From assembly GCA_025361085.1 (NCBI GenBank), contig JANYAX010000019.1, forward strand, positions 1-44,872: a stretch of 44,872 nt of DNA. The letters run 5' to 3'. Source of the stretch: Candidatus Nomurabacteria bacterium (GTDB lineage Bacteria; Patescibacteriota; Minisyncoccia; Phycocordibacterales; UBA9973). A model generated the notes under the pieces. That model did no database searches. It was not told where the DNA came from and worked only from the letters and a program-made list of their open reading frames with translations. This document shows positions 15,659-22,650 of this stretch, piece by piece. Numbering within the stretch: position 1 is the first letter of the stretch; every line of letters starts with the position of its first letter. Made by a program: the position numbers and the translations under genes.

Positions 15659-16201
15659 ATGGAAAAATTTATAAAACAAAATTGGTTTAAAGTAGGCGTT
15701 CTCATTGTTGGAATTTTAGTAATTATCTTCTTGTTTAATTCACAAAAATCTAATAGAACAGAAACAAGTATCACTCCTAATAGCAATATTTTAGATTCTA
15801 CTGAAAAAACTCAACCTCAACAAAAAACAGTAAGTGATAACACTATTGTTTCTAAAACACAAAATCAATGCACACAAAAAGCTAATGTCTTTTTACTATC
15901 TCTCAAAATGCCTGACTACTCTGTTAAGAGTCATTACAGTGAAGAATTGAACAGATGTTTCTTTGTTGTTCAAAATGAAAGTAACGATGACATTGTAATG
16001 CGAACATTATATTCAGAGAGCGGTGAAATTCTTGGTACATATAATGAAATTCTTATAACTGGTGATGCTACATTGTGTAATGCACTGATACCACATAAAG
16101 AACCCGCAAAATTTGGTTGTACAGCAGGTGCTTCAGATTTAAGCTCCAATATTTCTTATAAGGATTGGCAGAATTTTATAAAACCATATATGGAAAATTA
16201 A
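15659..16201 (+). CDS. Membrane-anchored protein of unknown function (island gene)
   Basis: 180 aa from the ATG at 15659, 8 nt after the preceding stop (a TTG at 15644 would overlap the upstream gene and is less likely). One transmembrane helix (about 9-27), a Ser/Thr/Asn-rich linker and a C-terminal domain with four cysteines (NQCTQK, NRCFFV, LCNALI, FGCTAG), likely two disulfides. This is the same plan as its neighbour, though the domains are not obviously similar. Unknown function. Confidence 0.6.
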   Translation: MEKFIKQNWFKVGVLIVGILVIIFLFNSQKSNRTETSITPNSNILDSTEKTQPQQKTVSDNTIVSKTQNQCTQKANVFLLSLKMPDYSVKSHYSEELNRCFFVVQNESNDDIVMRTLYSESGEILGTYNEILITGDATLCNALIPHKEPAKFGCTAGASDLSSNISYKDWQNFIKPYMEN

Positions 16202-16207
16202 GTAATT

Positions 16208-16771
16208 ATGAAAGAGGAAATAATATCAAAATTAACTAAAATTTTATCTATTGGAAAATATGATGAAGCCGCAGTTACATACATATTTGTTGAAATTAGA
16301 AAAATATTTGAAAAAGAAAACCTTTATGATAAATTTCCACTAATTTCTTTTTATTCTGACTGGGTTGCTCATAGTTATCTGGACCGAAAACAAGCCAACG
16401 AATATTTAAAAAGGATTGAGGTTATGTTTAATGGTGAAAGAGAACATGATTCAGAGGTGCAGGTTGGTGAAAATATGAAATCCTCATCGCCAATTCATTT
16501 TAATAATCTTAAACTAGAATTACATAGTTTCTTAAAAGAACAACTGTCCTTAGAAGGAAATATCTTGGATAAGAATTGGAATGAATTTCTAAATAGTTTG
16601 ATTGGTATTATTGCTAATAGTCCGCTGATAATGAAAGACGAAACTTCATTTATTGAAAAATTTGTATTTATACCGCAATTTTCAAAAAATGATGTAATTT
16701 TTGAGATTACACTAAGAAGTGGAATTGTCCACTGTGTAACAAATAATTTTACTTATTTAGAGTTAAATTAG
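16208..16771 (+). CDS. Unknown soluble protein (island gene)
   Basis: 187 aa with no signal or membrane segment. The N-terminal part is helical (KLTKILSIGKYDEAAVTYIF), and a stretch around FYSDWVAHSYLDR is notable. It follows the membrane protein by 6 nt, so the four module-B genes form one operon. No family recognised. The last gene before IR2-right. Confidence 0.55.
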   Translation: MKEEIISKLTKILSIGKYDEAAVTYIFVEIRKIFEKENLYDKFPLISFYSDWVAHSYLDRKQANEYLKRIEVMFNGEREHDSEVQVGENMKSSSPIHFNNLKLELHSFLKEQLSLEGNILDKNWNEFLNSLIGIIANSPLIMKDETSFIEKFVFIPQFSKNDVIFEITLRSGIVHCVTNNFTYLELN

Positions 16772-16792
16772 TTCCAATAATTTATTAGTTTT

Positions 16793-17021
16793 AGCCCGCT
16801 CGAATTTCGCCAAAACAAAAGGAGGAGCAAGCGGAGGATTCCTCCCCAGACCCCTCCTCCTCCGCTTGCGACATCCGAATTCAGAAAAAAGGAATCAGCC
16901 GAAGTTTTGCGGAATCCTTTCCCCAGAAAATTGTTTCCGTAAAACTTCGTCCGCATTGTTTCAGATTTGTTCTTCAGGATTGCTTTCAAAAAAGGTTCGA
17001 ATTTTGTCCAGAGCATACCGC
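16793..17021 (-). repeat. 229-bp inverted repeat IR2, right copy
   Basis: Inverted copy of 14560-14788. Its outer end is 27 bp before tRNA-Val. With flanks it fills the gap between the last island gene and the tRNA. Confidence 0.9.
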
Positions 17022-17048
17022 TTTGAACAGCAAAAAAGAAAGAATAAT

Positions 17049-17121
17049 GCGCGGTTAGCTCAGTTGGTAGAGCGACCCCTTGACGTGGGGTAGGCCAGGG
17101 GTTCGAATCCCTTATCGCGCA
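17049..17121 (+). tRNA. tRNA-Val (GAC)
   Basis: 73 nt: acceptor GCGCGGT pairs with ATCGCGC (one G-T), D-arm GCTCAGTTGGTAGAGC, anticodon stem CCCC/GGGG with loop TTGACGT giving GAC, T-arm GGGTTCGAATCCC... Discriminator A, CCA not encoded. The next gene's ATG is only 2 nt downstream, so tRNA 3' processing would leave an almost leaderless mRNA. Confidence 0.95.
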
Positions 17122-17123
17122 CT

Positions 17124-17885
17124 ATGCAAAATACACAAATAATAATTTTAGCAGCAGGGAAAGGAAAAAGAATGGAGTCAGATGATCCAAAAGCCCTTGC
17201 GATGCTTCATGGCAAACCATTTTTACAGCATATACTCGACACTGTATCGCATCTAAATATTCCAATGGATCCAGTCATTGTGGTTGGTCACAAGAAAGAA
17301 AGAATTTTCGATGTATTTGGTAAAGATCGAAATTACGCCGTGCAAGAAGAACAGCTTGGAACTGGCCATGCGGTGATGTCTGCAAAAGGGGCTACACACC
17401 CAGATCATAAAATAGTTTTTGTATTATCAAATGATCAACCATTAATCTCAAAAGATACAATTGAAAGTATTATAGAGCATCATAAAAAAAGTAATGCAAT
17501 TATTACTATGGGGACTGTCATCGTTCCTGATTTTAAAGAATGGCGAGCAGGGGCATATTTTTTGGGAAGAATTATGAGAAATGAAAAAGGAGAAGTTGTG
17601 GGAGTTACTGAATACAAAGATGCGACCGAAGAAGAACGAGAAATCAAAGAAATAAATCCAGCGATATATGCTTTTGATGCAGAATGGATTTGGAAAAATA
17701 TAGACAGAATAAAAAATGACAATGCCGCGCAGGAATATTATTTACCTGATCTTATCAAGCTTGCATTCAAAGAGGGGAAAAAGGTAGAAGCAATACCACT
17801 CAAAAATATCATGGAACTTTTTCAACCAAACTCAAAACAAGAACTTGAAATACTCGAAGGAATACTCGCAAATCAAAATTTATAA
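17124..17885 (+). CDS. GlmU-like sugar nucleotidyltransferase (uridylyltransferase domain only)
   Basis: 253 aa of the NTP_transferase family. The P-loop-like signature LAAGKGKRM is at residues 9-17, followed by PKAL, a GTGHAV motif ([11 protein letters not shown]) and the SNDQPL metal-site segment. It resembles the N-terminal half of GlmU, which makes UDP-GlcNAc from GlcNAc-1-P and UTP. The C-terminal left-handed beta-helix (acetyltransferase) is missing, so it is a single-function enzyme if it is GlmU. The SNDQ in place of the usual GD-x-PL is unusual. It has no leader of its own: the ATG is 2 nt after tRNA-Val. Confidence 0.75.
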   Translation: MQNTQIIILAAGKGKRMESDDPKALAMLHGKPFLQHILDTVSHLNIPMDPVIVVGHKKERIFDVFGKDRNYAVQEEQLGTGHAVMSAKGATHPDHKIVFVLSNDQPLISKDTIESIIEHHKKSNAIITMGTVIVPDFKEWRAGAYFLGRIMRNEKGEVVGVTEYKDATEEEREIKEINPAIYAFDAEWIWKNIDRIKNDNAAQEYYLPDLIKLAFKEGKKVEAIPLKNIMELFQPNSKQELEILEGILANQNL

Positions 17886-17896
17886 AAAAAAGCATT

Positions 17897-17993
17897 CACA
17901 AAATACTCTTTTTAAAAGCCCTTATCCCTTTCCGTCTCTCGTGATTACACTGCGCGCCCACACCTAGGCATTTTTAAAAGAGTATTTTGTTTC
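17897..17993. terminator. Long stem-loop between convergent glmU-like gene and trxB
   Basis: ACAAAATACTCTTTT near 17895-17910 pairs with AAAAGAGTATTTTGT near 17977-17992, enclosing about 65 nt that is richer in GC and has a low-complexity pyrimidine-rich part. It probably ends both convergent transcripts. The large loop is unusual for a plain terminator. Confidence 0.55.
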
Positions 17994-18004
17994 TGCTTTA
18001 TTTT

Positions 18005-18931
18005 TTATTTATTCTTATGTATCCAAATATATGCATCTTCGAGAGCTTTGACGGCGTCGCCGACGGCGATGTTGTTCTGGTGGTATTTGCCATTTGTACA
18101 ATCACCGGCAGCCCAGATACCAGGAACGGAAGACATTTGAGTCATTGGGTCAACAACTATCTTTCCTATTTTGTCTATCTCAACGACATTTTTTACAAAT
18201 TCAACATTTGGCGTCTGGCCGATTTCGACAAAAATTCCCGTAGTTTGGATAGTGTTTTCATTGCCAGTAATTTTATCTTTGTAAGTAAGTGAATTTACAA
18301 ATTTATCTCCATCTACTCTTATAATTTCAGCATTTGTGATTGCTTTAAACTTTGGATTTTCCAGAGTTTTTTTGACAGTAATTTGATCAGCCTTAAACTC
18401 GGCACTTCGATGTATCAGAGTTACGCTCTTGCAATATGCAAGTAACTGAATTGATGTTTCAAATGCGGCATTACCGCCACCGATAACGATTACATCCATG
18501 TCGGCAAACATTGGGCCATCGCATGAAGCGCAATAGGTAATACCCTTATGTTCAAATTTATCAGCATTGATAGCTTCAAGTTTCCGTCTTCCACTCCCTG
18601 TTGCGATTATAAGAGCTAGACTCTCATATGTTTTTCCAGATTCGGACTTAATCAAAATCTTGTTGTCATTTTTAATAACACTTGTAATCTTTTCTCCTTC
18701 GATAACGTCTAAAAATGGTCCTTTGTAATAAAGGATATGTTTTTTAAGATTTTCACCAAGCTCCATTCCGCCTATTTCTGGAGTGCCTATCCAATTGTAA
18801 ATAGTTTCAGACACTGTTGATTGCCCGCCGAACTCTGTGGTTATAATCGCTGTCTTAAGTTGTTTACGAGCGGCGTAGACAGCGGCACTTGTACCAGCTG
18901 GTCCTCCACCGATAATTATTAAATCGTACAT
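18005..18931 (-). CDS. trxB: Thioredoxin reductase
   Basis: 308 aa, normal length for the low-molecular-weight bacterial enzyme, which reduces thioredoxin with NADPH through FAD. FAD-binding GGGPAGTSAA is at residues 8-17, the redox CASC at 134-137, and the NADPH-binding IGGGNAAFE at about 149-157. The C-terminal WAAGDCTNG contacts FAD. It is read from a start at 18931 just after a structured intergenic region, with a weak AT-rich -10 immediately upstream. It stands apart from the ftsZ gene, which is separated by a long hairpin. Confidence 0.95.
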   Translation of the reverse strand: MYDLIIIGGGPAGTSAAVYAARKQLKTAIITTEFGGQSTVSETIYNWIGTPEIGGMELGENLKKHILYYKGPFLDVIEGEKITSVIKNDNKILIKSESGKTYESLALIIATGSGRRKLEAINADKFEHKGITYCASCDGPMFADMDVIVIGGGNAAFETSIQLLAYCKSVTLIHRSAEFKADQITVKKTLENPKFKAITNAEIIRVDGDKFVNSLTYKDKITGNENTIQTTGIFVEIGQTPNVEFVKNVVEIDKIGKIVVDPMTQMSSVPGIWAAGDCTNGKYHQNNIAVGDAVKALEDAYIWIHKNK

Positions 18932-18942
18932 AAATTTATATT

Positions 18943-19079
18943 AACATAAAAAGGGAGTACATAAAATAGATCTTCTCAGAGGGTACGAAAATTTTTTGCT
19001 AAAAATTTTCTCAGTTCTCGCTCCGTCGAGCTCCAAAGCCCCTCTGATAAGACTATTTTATTTCCTCCCTTTTTTTCTT
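18943..19079 (-). terminator. Large structured intergenic element after ftsZ
   Basis: Downstream of ftsZ, on the minus strand, AAAGGGAG...ATAAAATAG...TCAGAGGGG pairs imperfectly with CCCTCTGA...CTATTTTAT...CTCCCTTTT over about 33 positions. Inside are two smaller hairpins: CTCG..CGAG and GAAAATTTTT/AAAAAATTTTC. It ends in CCCTTTTT, so it can end the ftsZ transcript. The three-way-junction layout also fits a structured RNA. Confidence 0.55.
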
Positions 19080-20258
19080 TTATTTTTTTCTTCTTAAGAA
19101 TGCTGGAACTGTACTCCAATCATCTGTGTCATCTATAAATAAATCGTCTTCTATTTTTTCTGGTTTTTTTATGTAATCAGAACTACCATTTTTAGGTTCT
19201 TCTTTTTTTATAGCTTGAACGATTTCTTCTTTGGTTGAATTTTCAACTGTTTTTTCTACTGCTCGTGATTGACCCATTTGGAAGAGTGAACGCTTTGGCA
19301 TATCGGTAGGGAAGCCAGTAGCGATGACTGTGACTTTCATTTCGCCCTTCTTGAGTTTCTCATCGCGAATTGTTCCAAATATTACTTTTGCATCTTTATC
19401 TATTGATTCAGTTATAACTTTTGCGGCTTCTTGGATTTCATGGATGGTTAGGTCTTCTCCACCTGAAATTGCAAAGAGAACTCCACGTGCTCCCGAAATA
19501 GAAAGATCAAGAAGAGGTGAGTTGATAGCTTGCATAGCAGCTTTTTCTGCTCGTCCTTCTCCTGCGGCAATTCCAACACCCATAAGTGCCGATCCTGCAT
19601 CGAACATTACAGCTTTGATATCGGCGAAGTCGACGTTAATCATTCCTGGTGTCGTGATTAATTCTGAAATCCCTTCTACTGCTTGCTTGAGAACTTCATC
19701 ACACATTGCGAATGCTTGTCTGAACCCGACATCTTTTCCTGAAATAACTATTAGCCTATCATTTGGAATAATTAAAATTGCGTCAACTTCTTTTTCAAGT
19801 TCTGAAAGACCTATGTCGGCAAGTCTCATTCTTTGGTTTCCTTCAAAAGAAAATGGCTTTGTCACAACTGCAACGGTTAGTATTCCTTGTTCTTTTGCAG
19901 CTTGAGCAACTATTGGAGCAGCTCCTGTACCAGTACCACCACCCATTCCACACGCAATGAAAACCATATCAGCACCTTTGATGACATCTTGTATCTCAGC
20001 TTTTGTTTCTTCTGCGGCACGACGTCCTACCTCGGGGTTCATCCCTGCTCCGAGACCATGGGTAAGATTCTTTCCTAAGTGAACTTTCTTTTCGGCCAAT
20101 GAATTATGTAAGTCTTGGGTGTCTGTATTCATTACGATAAACTCAACTCCTTTAACTTTCGAATTAATCATGTGATTTAAGGCGTTTTTACCTGAACCAC
20201 CAATTCCGATGACTTTAATCCTAGCGAATGACTCAATTTCTGGGTTTATTTTAGGCAT
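19080..20258 (-). CDS. ftsZ: Cell division protein FtsZ
   Basis: 392 aa, the tubulin-like GTPase that forms the Z-ring. The tubulin signature GGGTGTG is at residues 106-112, and the T7 loop NVDFADIKAVM carries the catalytic aspartate. The globular domain ends near 315, followed by a charged variable linker. The C-terminal peptide DDWSTVPAFLRRKK matches the conserved motif that binds FtsA and other partners. It follows ftsA on the same strand with a 113-nt gap that holds its own -10 box. Confidence 0.97.
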   Translation of the reverse strand: MPKINPEIESFARIKVIGIGGSGKNALNHMINSKVKGVEFIVMNTDTQDLHNSLAEKKVHLGKNLTHGLGAGMNPEVGRRAAEETKAEIQDVIKGADMVFIACGMGGGTGTGAAPIVAQAAKEQGILTVAVVTKPFSFEGNQRMRLADIGLSELEKEVDAILIIPNDRLIVISGKDVGFRQAFAMCDEVLKQAVEGISELITTPGMINVDFADIKAVMFDAGSALMGVGIAAGEGRAEKAAMQAINSPLLDLSISGARGVLFAISGGEDLTIHEIQEAAKVITESIDKDAKVIFGTIRDEKLKKGEMKVTVIATGFPTDMPKRSLFQMGQSRAVEKTVENSTKEEIVQAIKKEEPKNGSSDYIKKPEKIEDDLFIDDTDDWSTVPAFLRRKK

Positions 20259-20307
20259 ATATTTTTAAGACATAAGTCTTTCATTAATAATAAGTTTGTG
20301 TATGTAC

Positions 20308-20316
20308 ATGATAGCA
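20308..20316 (-). promoter_or_regulatory. Extended -10 box upstream of ftsZ
   Basis: Minus strand TGCTATCAT (TG, n, TATCAT), about 50 nt before the ftsZ ATG. A small hairpin (AAGACTTATGTCTT) lies just before the start codon. Confidence 0.45.
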
Positions 20317-20371
20317 GAAATACAGAAAAAGGGAACATTTGACAAAAACAATGTTTTATATTCACATATTG

Positions 20372-21547
20372 CTATGGTAACAATTGAGAAAAGATAGATT
20401 TGAAAAAACTCTTAACTTCTTTTATATTTTCTCCAACACCACTTCCAGATTGATCTAGAGAATATTCATCATTAGATGAAAGTGCAAGTCCTAGTGCTGT
20501 ATACCACGAACCATCACGAATTTTGAATTTATTATTTAATGAATAGTCAGCTGGACCAACTCTTGTCGGAAGTTTCAACTGAGTTTTTGCAATATTCTCT
20601 ATGTTGTTGATAGCAGAACCACCTCCAGTGATTATTACTCCTGCAGGGAGAAGCTCATTACGTTTGAGACGCTTCAGATTATTTTCGACAAGTTCAAATA
20701 TATCGTCTAGACGTGCCTCAATTATCTCATCAACTTTTTTCTTTGAATAATCTCCACCTGTTACACTTCCGAGTTTGATACTTTCTGCCTCTTCGAGTGA
20801 TATTTTCAATCCTAGGGCGATATCTTTTGTAATGTCCATACTACCGATAGGAGAGACCAGTACTGATATTGGTAAGTTATTTTCAAACACCGCGACTGAT
20901 ACTGTCTCAGCTCCGATATCGACAAGAACACAACCAGCGACCTTTTGTTTGTTACTTAAAAGAAGGTTGCCTGTAACTAAAGGAGAAGCTGTTATTTCCT
21001 CGATGTCTATTTTTGCGAGGCCGAAAGCGGTTATTAAATCTTCAACATTTTGCTTTAGACATGTTACAAAAAGTGTTCTGACTTCGAGCTTTATACCACG
21101 CAAACCTTCTGGTCGAGCAAAAATATCTTTACCATCGAGTTTATAAGAAAGGGGAATAGTATGAATTATTTTTTTGTTTAAGATATCGAGATTTTCTTCG
21201 CTGTTGGCGATTACTTTTGATACATCTAGATTTGTTATTTCTTGATCAGCTTTCGATATGATTACTGACCCTGTCGAAATTGTAGAAGCCAAACTGATAC
21301 CGCCGATAGATATGTAAGCTTTACGAATTTTAATTCCTAAAATATTCTCGGCTTGTTTTACAGCCTTTTTTATACTTTGTGCGACCGCGTCAACATTTGT
21401 GACATAATCAAAACGCATTCCGTTCGTCTCAGATGTTCCTGTTGCAAGTATCATTGGTTCATTTTTGCTTTTATCAAAACCAACGACTACAACTTTTGTA
21501 GAATATGTCCCGATATCTATGCCGACAGTGATGTTATTTTTGTTCAT
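20372..21547 (-). CDS. ftsA: Cell division protein FtsA
   Basis: About 391 aa from the ATG at 21547; a TTG at 21568 would add seven residues. Actin-fold ATPase that tethers FtsZ to the membrane. Phosphate-1 GIDIGTYSTKVVVV is at the N-terminus, the second phosphate loop VLVDIGAETVSVAVF lies around residue 200, and the adenosine motif is GVIITGGGSAINN. The last residues VKSFFKSIFSQLLP look like the C-terminal amphipathic membrane helix. It is 22 nt after ybeY and before ftsZ, the classical gene order. Confidence 0.93.
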   Translation of the reverse strand: MNKNNITVGIDIGTYSTKVVVVGFDKSKNEPMILATGTSETNGMRFDYVTNVDAVAQSIKKAVKQAENILGIKIRKAYISIGGISLASTISTGSVIISKADQEITNLDVSKVIANSEENLDILNKKIIHTIPLSYKLDGKDIFARPEGLRGIKLEVRTLFVTCLKQNVEDLITAFGLAKIDIEEITASPLVTGNLLLSNKQKVAGCVLVDIGAETVSVAVFENNLPISVLVSPIGSMDITKDIALGLKISLEEAESIKLGSVTGGDYSKKKVDEIIEARLDDIFELVENNLKRLKRNELLPAGVIITGGGSAINNIENIAKTQLKLPTRVGPADYSLNNKFKIRDGSWYTALGLALSSNDEYSLDQSGSGVGENIKEVKSFFKSIFSQLLP

Positions 21548-21569
21548 GAGTTTTAAAAAAGAAAACAAT

Positions 21570-21956
21570 CTAAGATAATATTTTGAGATATTTCTTTTCT
21601 TGTCTTTCCATTGTACTACTATGTTCGAAACCTTTCAAATGCAAGCACCCGTGGATAACTAAATACTTTAAAAATTGCGGATATGACATGTCAAAAAGAG
21701 GAGCATCTCTTCTTACTTTTGAAGGGTCAAGGGTTATTTCACCAGAATTTTTTGAAAGTGGAAAAGATAAAATATTGGTGGTTTCATTTTTCCCCCGATA
21801 TTTTTTATTTATTTCTTTTTGTTTTTGTGGAGTTAAAAAGGTAATTCCGAGTTCGTATTGTTCGCCTAAGATTTTATTTTTTATAGAGACAAAAGGCAAG
21901 CTTGGTAGCTTGCCTTTTGTGTTGTTTTTAATGATGCAGAAACCTTTGTCTACCAT
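21570..21956 (-). CDS. ybeY: Endoribonuclease YbeY
   Basis: 128 aa, a zinc RNase of the UPF0054 family, needed for 16S rRNA 3'-end maturation and ribosome quality control. The metal motif is HGCLHLKGFEH (H3-x5-H pattern, near residues 102-112), and YRGKNETTNILSFPL is the conserved region before it. The protein is shorter than E. coli YbeY (155 aa) mainly at the N-terminus. The first twenty residues are encoded by a strong hairpin (21889-21920), so the true start could be further in. It is 4 nt after rpsU. Confidence 0.88.
   Translation of the reverse strand: MVDKGFCIIKNNTKGKLPSLPFVSIKNKILGEQYELGITFLTPQKQKEINKKYRGKNETTNILSFPLSKNSGEITLDPSKVRRDAPLFDMSYPQFLKYLVIHGCLHLKGFEHSSTMERQEKKYLKILS
21889..21920 (-). 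repeat. 13-bp perfect hairpin within the start of ybeY
   Basis: ACAAAAGGCAAGC (21889-21901), loop TTGGTA, GCTTGCCTTTTGT (21908-21920). It lies about 40 nt after the rpsU stop, on the minus strand. It could be a partial terminator of rpsU or a palindrome inserted in frame. Confidence 0.6.
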
Positions 21957-21960
21957 AAAA

Positions 21961-22212
21961 TTATTTGTGGCCTCGTTTCTTTGTGAACTTTGTTGCCTTA
22001 CCCAATTTTATAAGTTTTGCTTGGTTTTTCTGACGAGCAATTCTTTTCAAAGTAGCGGCCTTAACTTTTATCTTAGAAAGAGATCTTTCGTTGTAGCGCT
22101 TACTTTTAACTTTTTGAATAATGCCGGACTCTTGTACCTTGCGGGTGAATCTGCGGACCAAATTCATATTGCTTTCATTTGCGTTTTTCTTTACTTCTAT
22201 AACTGTTATCAT
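21961..22212 (-). CDS. rpsU: 30S ribosomal protein S21
   Basis: 83 aa, strongly basic. The conserved core NANESNMNLVRRFTRKVQESGII is close to S21 (family has a xESxxxALRRFKR pattern). The basic C-terminus ends KFTKKRGHK. It is the first gene of rpsU-ybeY-ftsA(-ftsZ) on the minus strand and is driven by a strong promoter 7 nt upstream. Confidence 0.88.
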   Translation of the reverse strand: MITVIEVKKNANESNMNLVRRFTRKVQESGIIQKVKSKRYNERSLSKIKVKAATLKRIARQKNQAKLIKLGKATKFTKKRGHK

Positions 22213-22219
22213 GTTTGAT

Positions 22220-22248
22220 ATATTATCATGTTTTATGAATCAAGGCAA
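22220..22248 (-). promoter_or_regulatory. Promoter of rpsU
   Basis: Minus strand TTGCCT (22243-22248), 17 nt, TAATAT (22220-22225), then 7 nt to the ATG at 22212. Leaderless geometry. Confidence 0.65.
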
Positions 22249-22259
22249 GCCCCTGTTCA

Positions 22260-22616
22260 GTTAACACTATGCTCGTGGGTTTCTTGGAACGTATATATGA
22301 GGTTGGTATTTTGAAATCTCTTGGAGCAACTGACTATGATGTTCGTAATTTATTTCTAGTTGAAGCATCCATAATGGGTCTTTTGGGTGGGTTAGGAGGA
22401 ATTATTATAGGTGTCGGAGGAGGAGAAATATTGAATGTCTTATTGAGTGCACTGGCGAAAAGATTTGGAGGAGATTCTATAAGACTATTTCTAACTCCAT
22501 GGTGGTTTATTTTCTTGATATTAGGTTTTTCTATTGTTATAGGATTTGTCTCTGGCTGGTGGCCAGCACATCGTGCCGCAGGCCTTTCTCCTAAAGAAGC
22601 ATTTACCAAGAAATAA
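22260..22616 (+). pseudogene. C-terminal fragment of an FtsX/MacB-type ABC permease
   Basis: About 119 aa in frame, starting at VNTMLVGFLERIYEVGILK, a typical FtsX-like permease core, followed by two transmembrane helices (GLLGGLGGIIIGVGGGEILN and WWFIFLILGFSIVIGFVSGW) and the ending AAGLSPKEAF. The N-terminal transmembrane helix and periplasmic domain are missing: upstream is only a TGA and the rpsU promoter. So it is the end of a broken gene, or a gene reduced to its permease tail. Its ATG at 22269 could still be translated. No ATPase gene is nearby. Confidence 0.75.
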
Positions 22617-22650
22617 ATAAGGTAAGATTTTAATCTACTTATTATTTCTT

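Larger units (their letters stand above)
12911..17021. mobile_element. Composite integrative island between tRNA-Ser and tRNA-Val
   Basis: About 4.1 kb inserted exactly at the 3' end of tRNA-Ser, with CCGC at both outer edges (12911-12914 and 17018-17021). Module A (12911-14563) is a large serine recombinase gene between 120-bp inverted repeats. Module B (14560-17021) is an Xre regulator and three unknown genes between 229-bp inverted repeats. The modules share GCGG (14560-14563) at their junction. Removing the island would bring tRNA-Ser and tRNA-Val to about 31 bp apart, suggesting an original tandem tRNA unit. The boundaries are read from the sequence; the mechanism is inference. Confidence 0.75.

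Noticed and set aside
14861-16771. Toxin-antitoxin system formed by the Xre gene and its neighbours
   Set aside because: The downstream proteins are membrane-anchored or unrelated to known toxins, and no RNase, kinase or Fic-type motif is visible.
16985-17010. T-arm-like GGTTCGAAT in IR2 as a further tRNA gene
   Set aside because: No acceptor stem, D-arm or anticodon stem can be formed around it.
12005-17121. CRISPR array
   Set aside because: The repeats in this area are single pairs of long inverted copies, not regularly spaced short direct repeats; no cas gene is present anywhere in the window.
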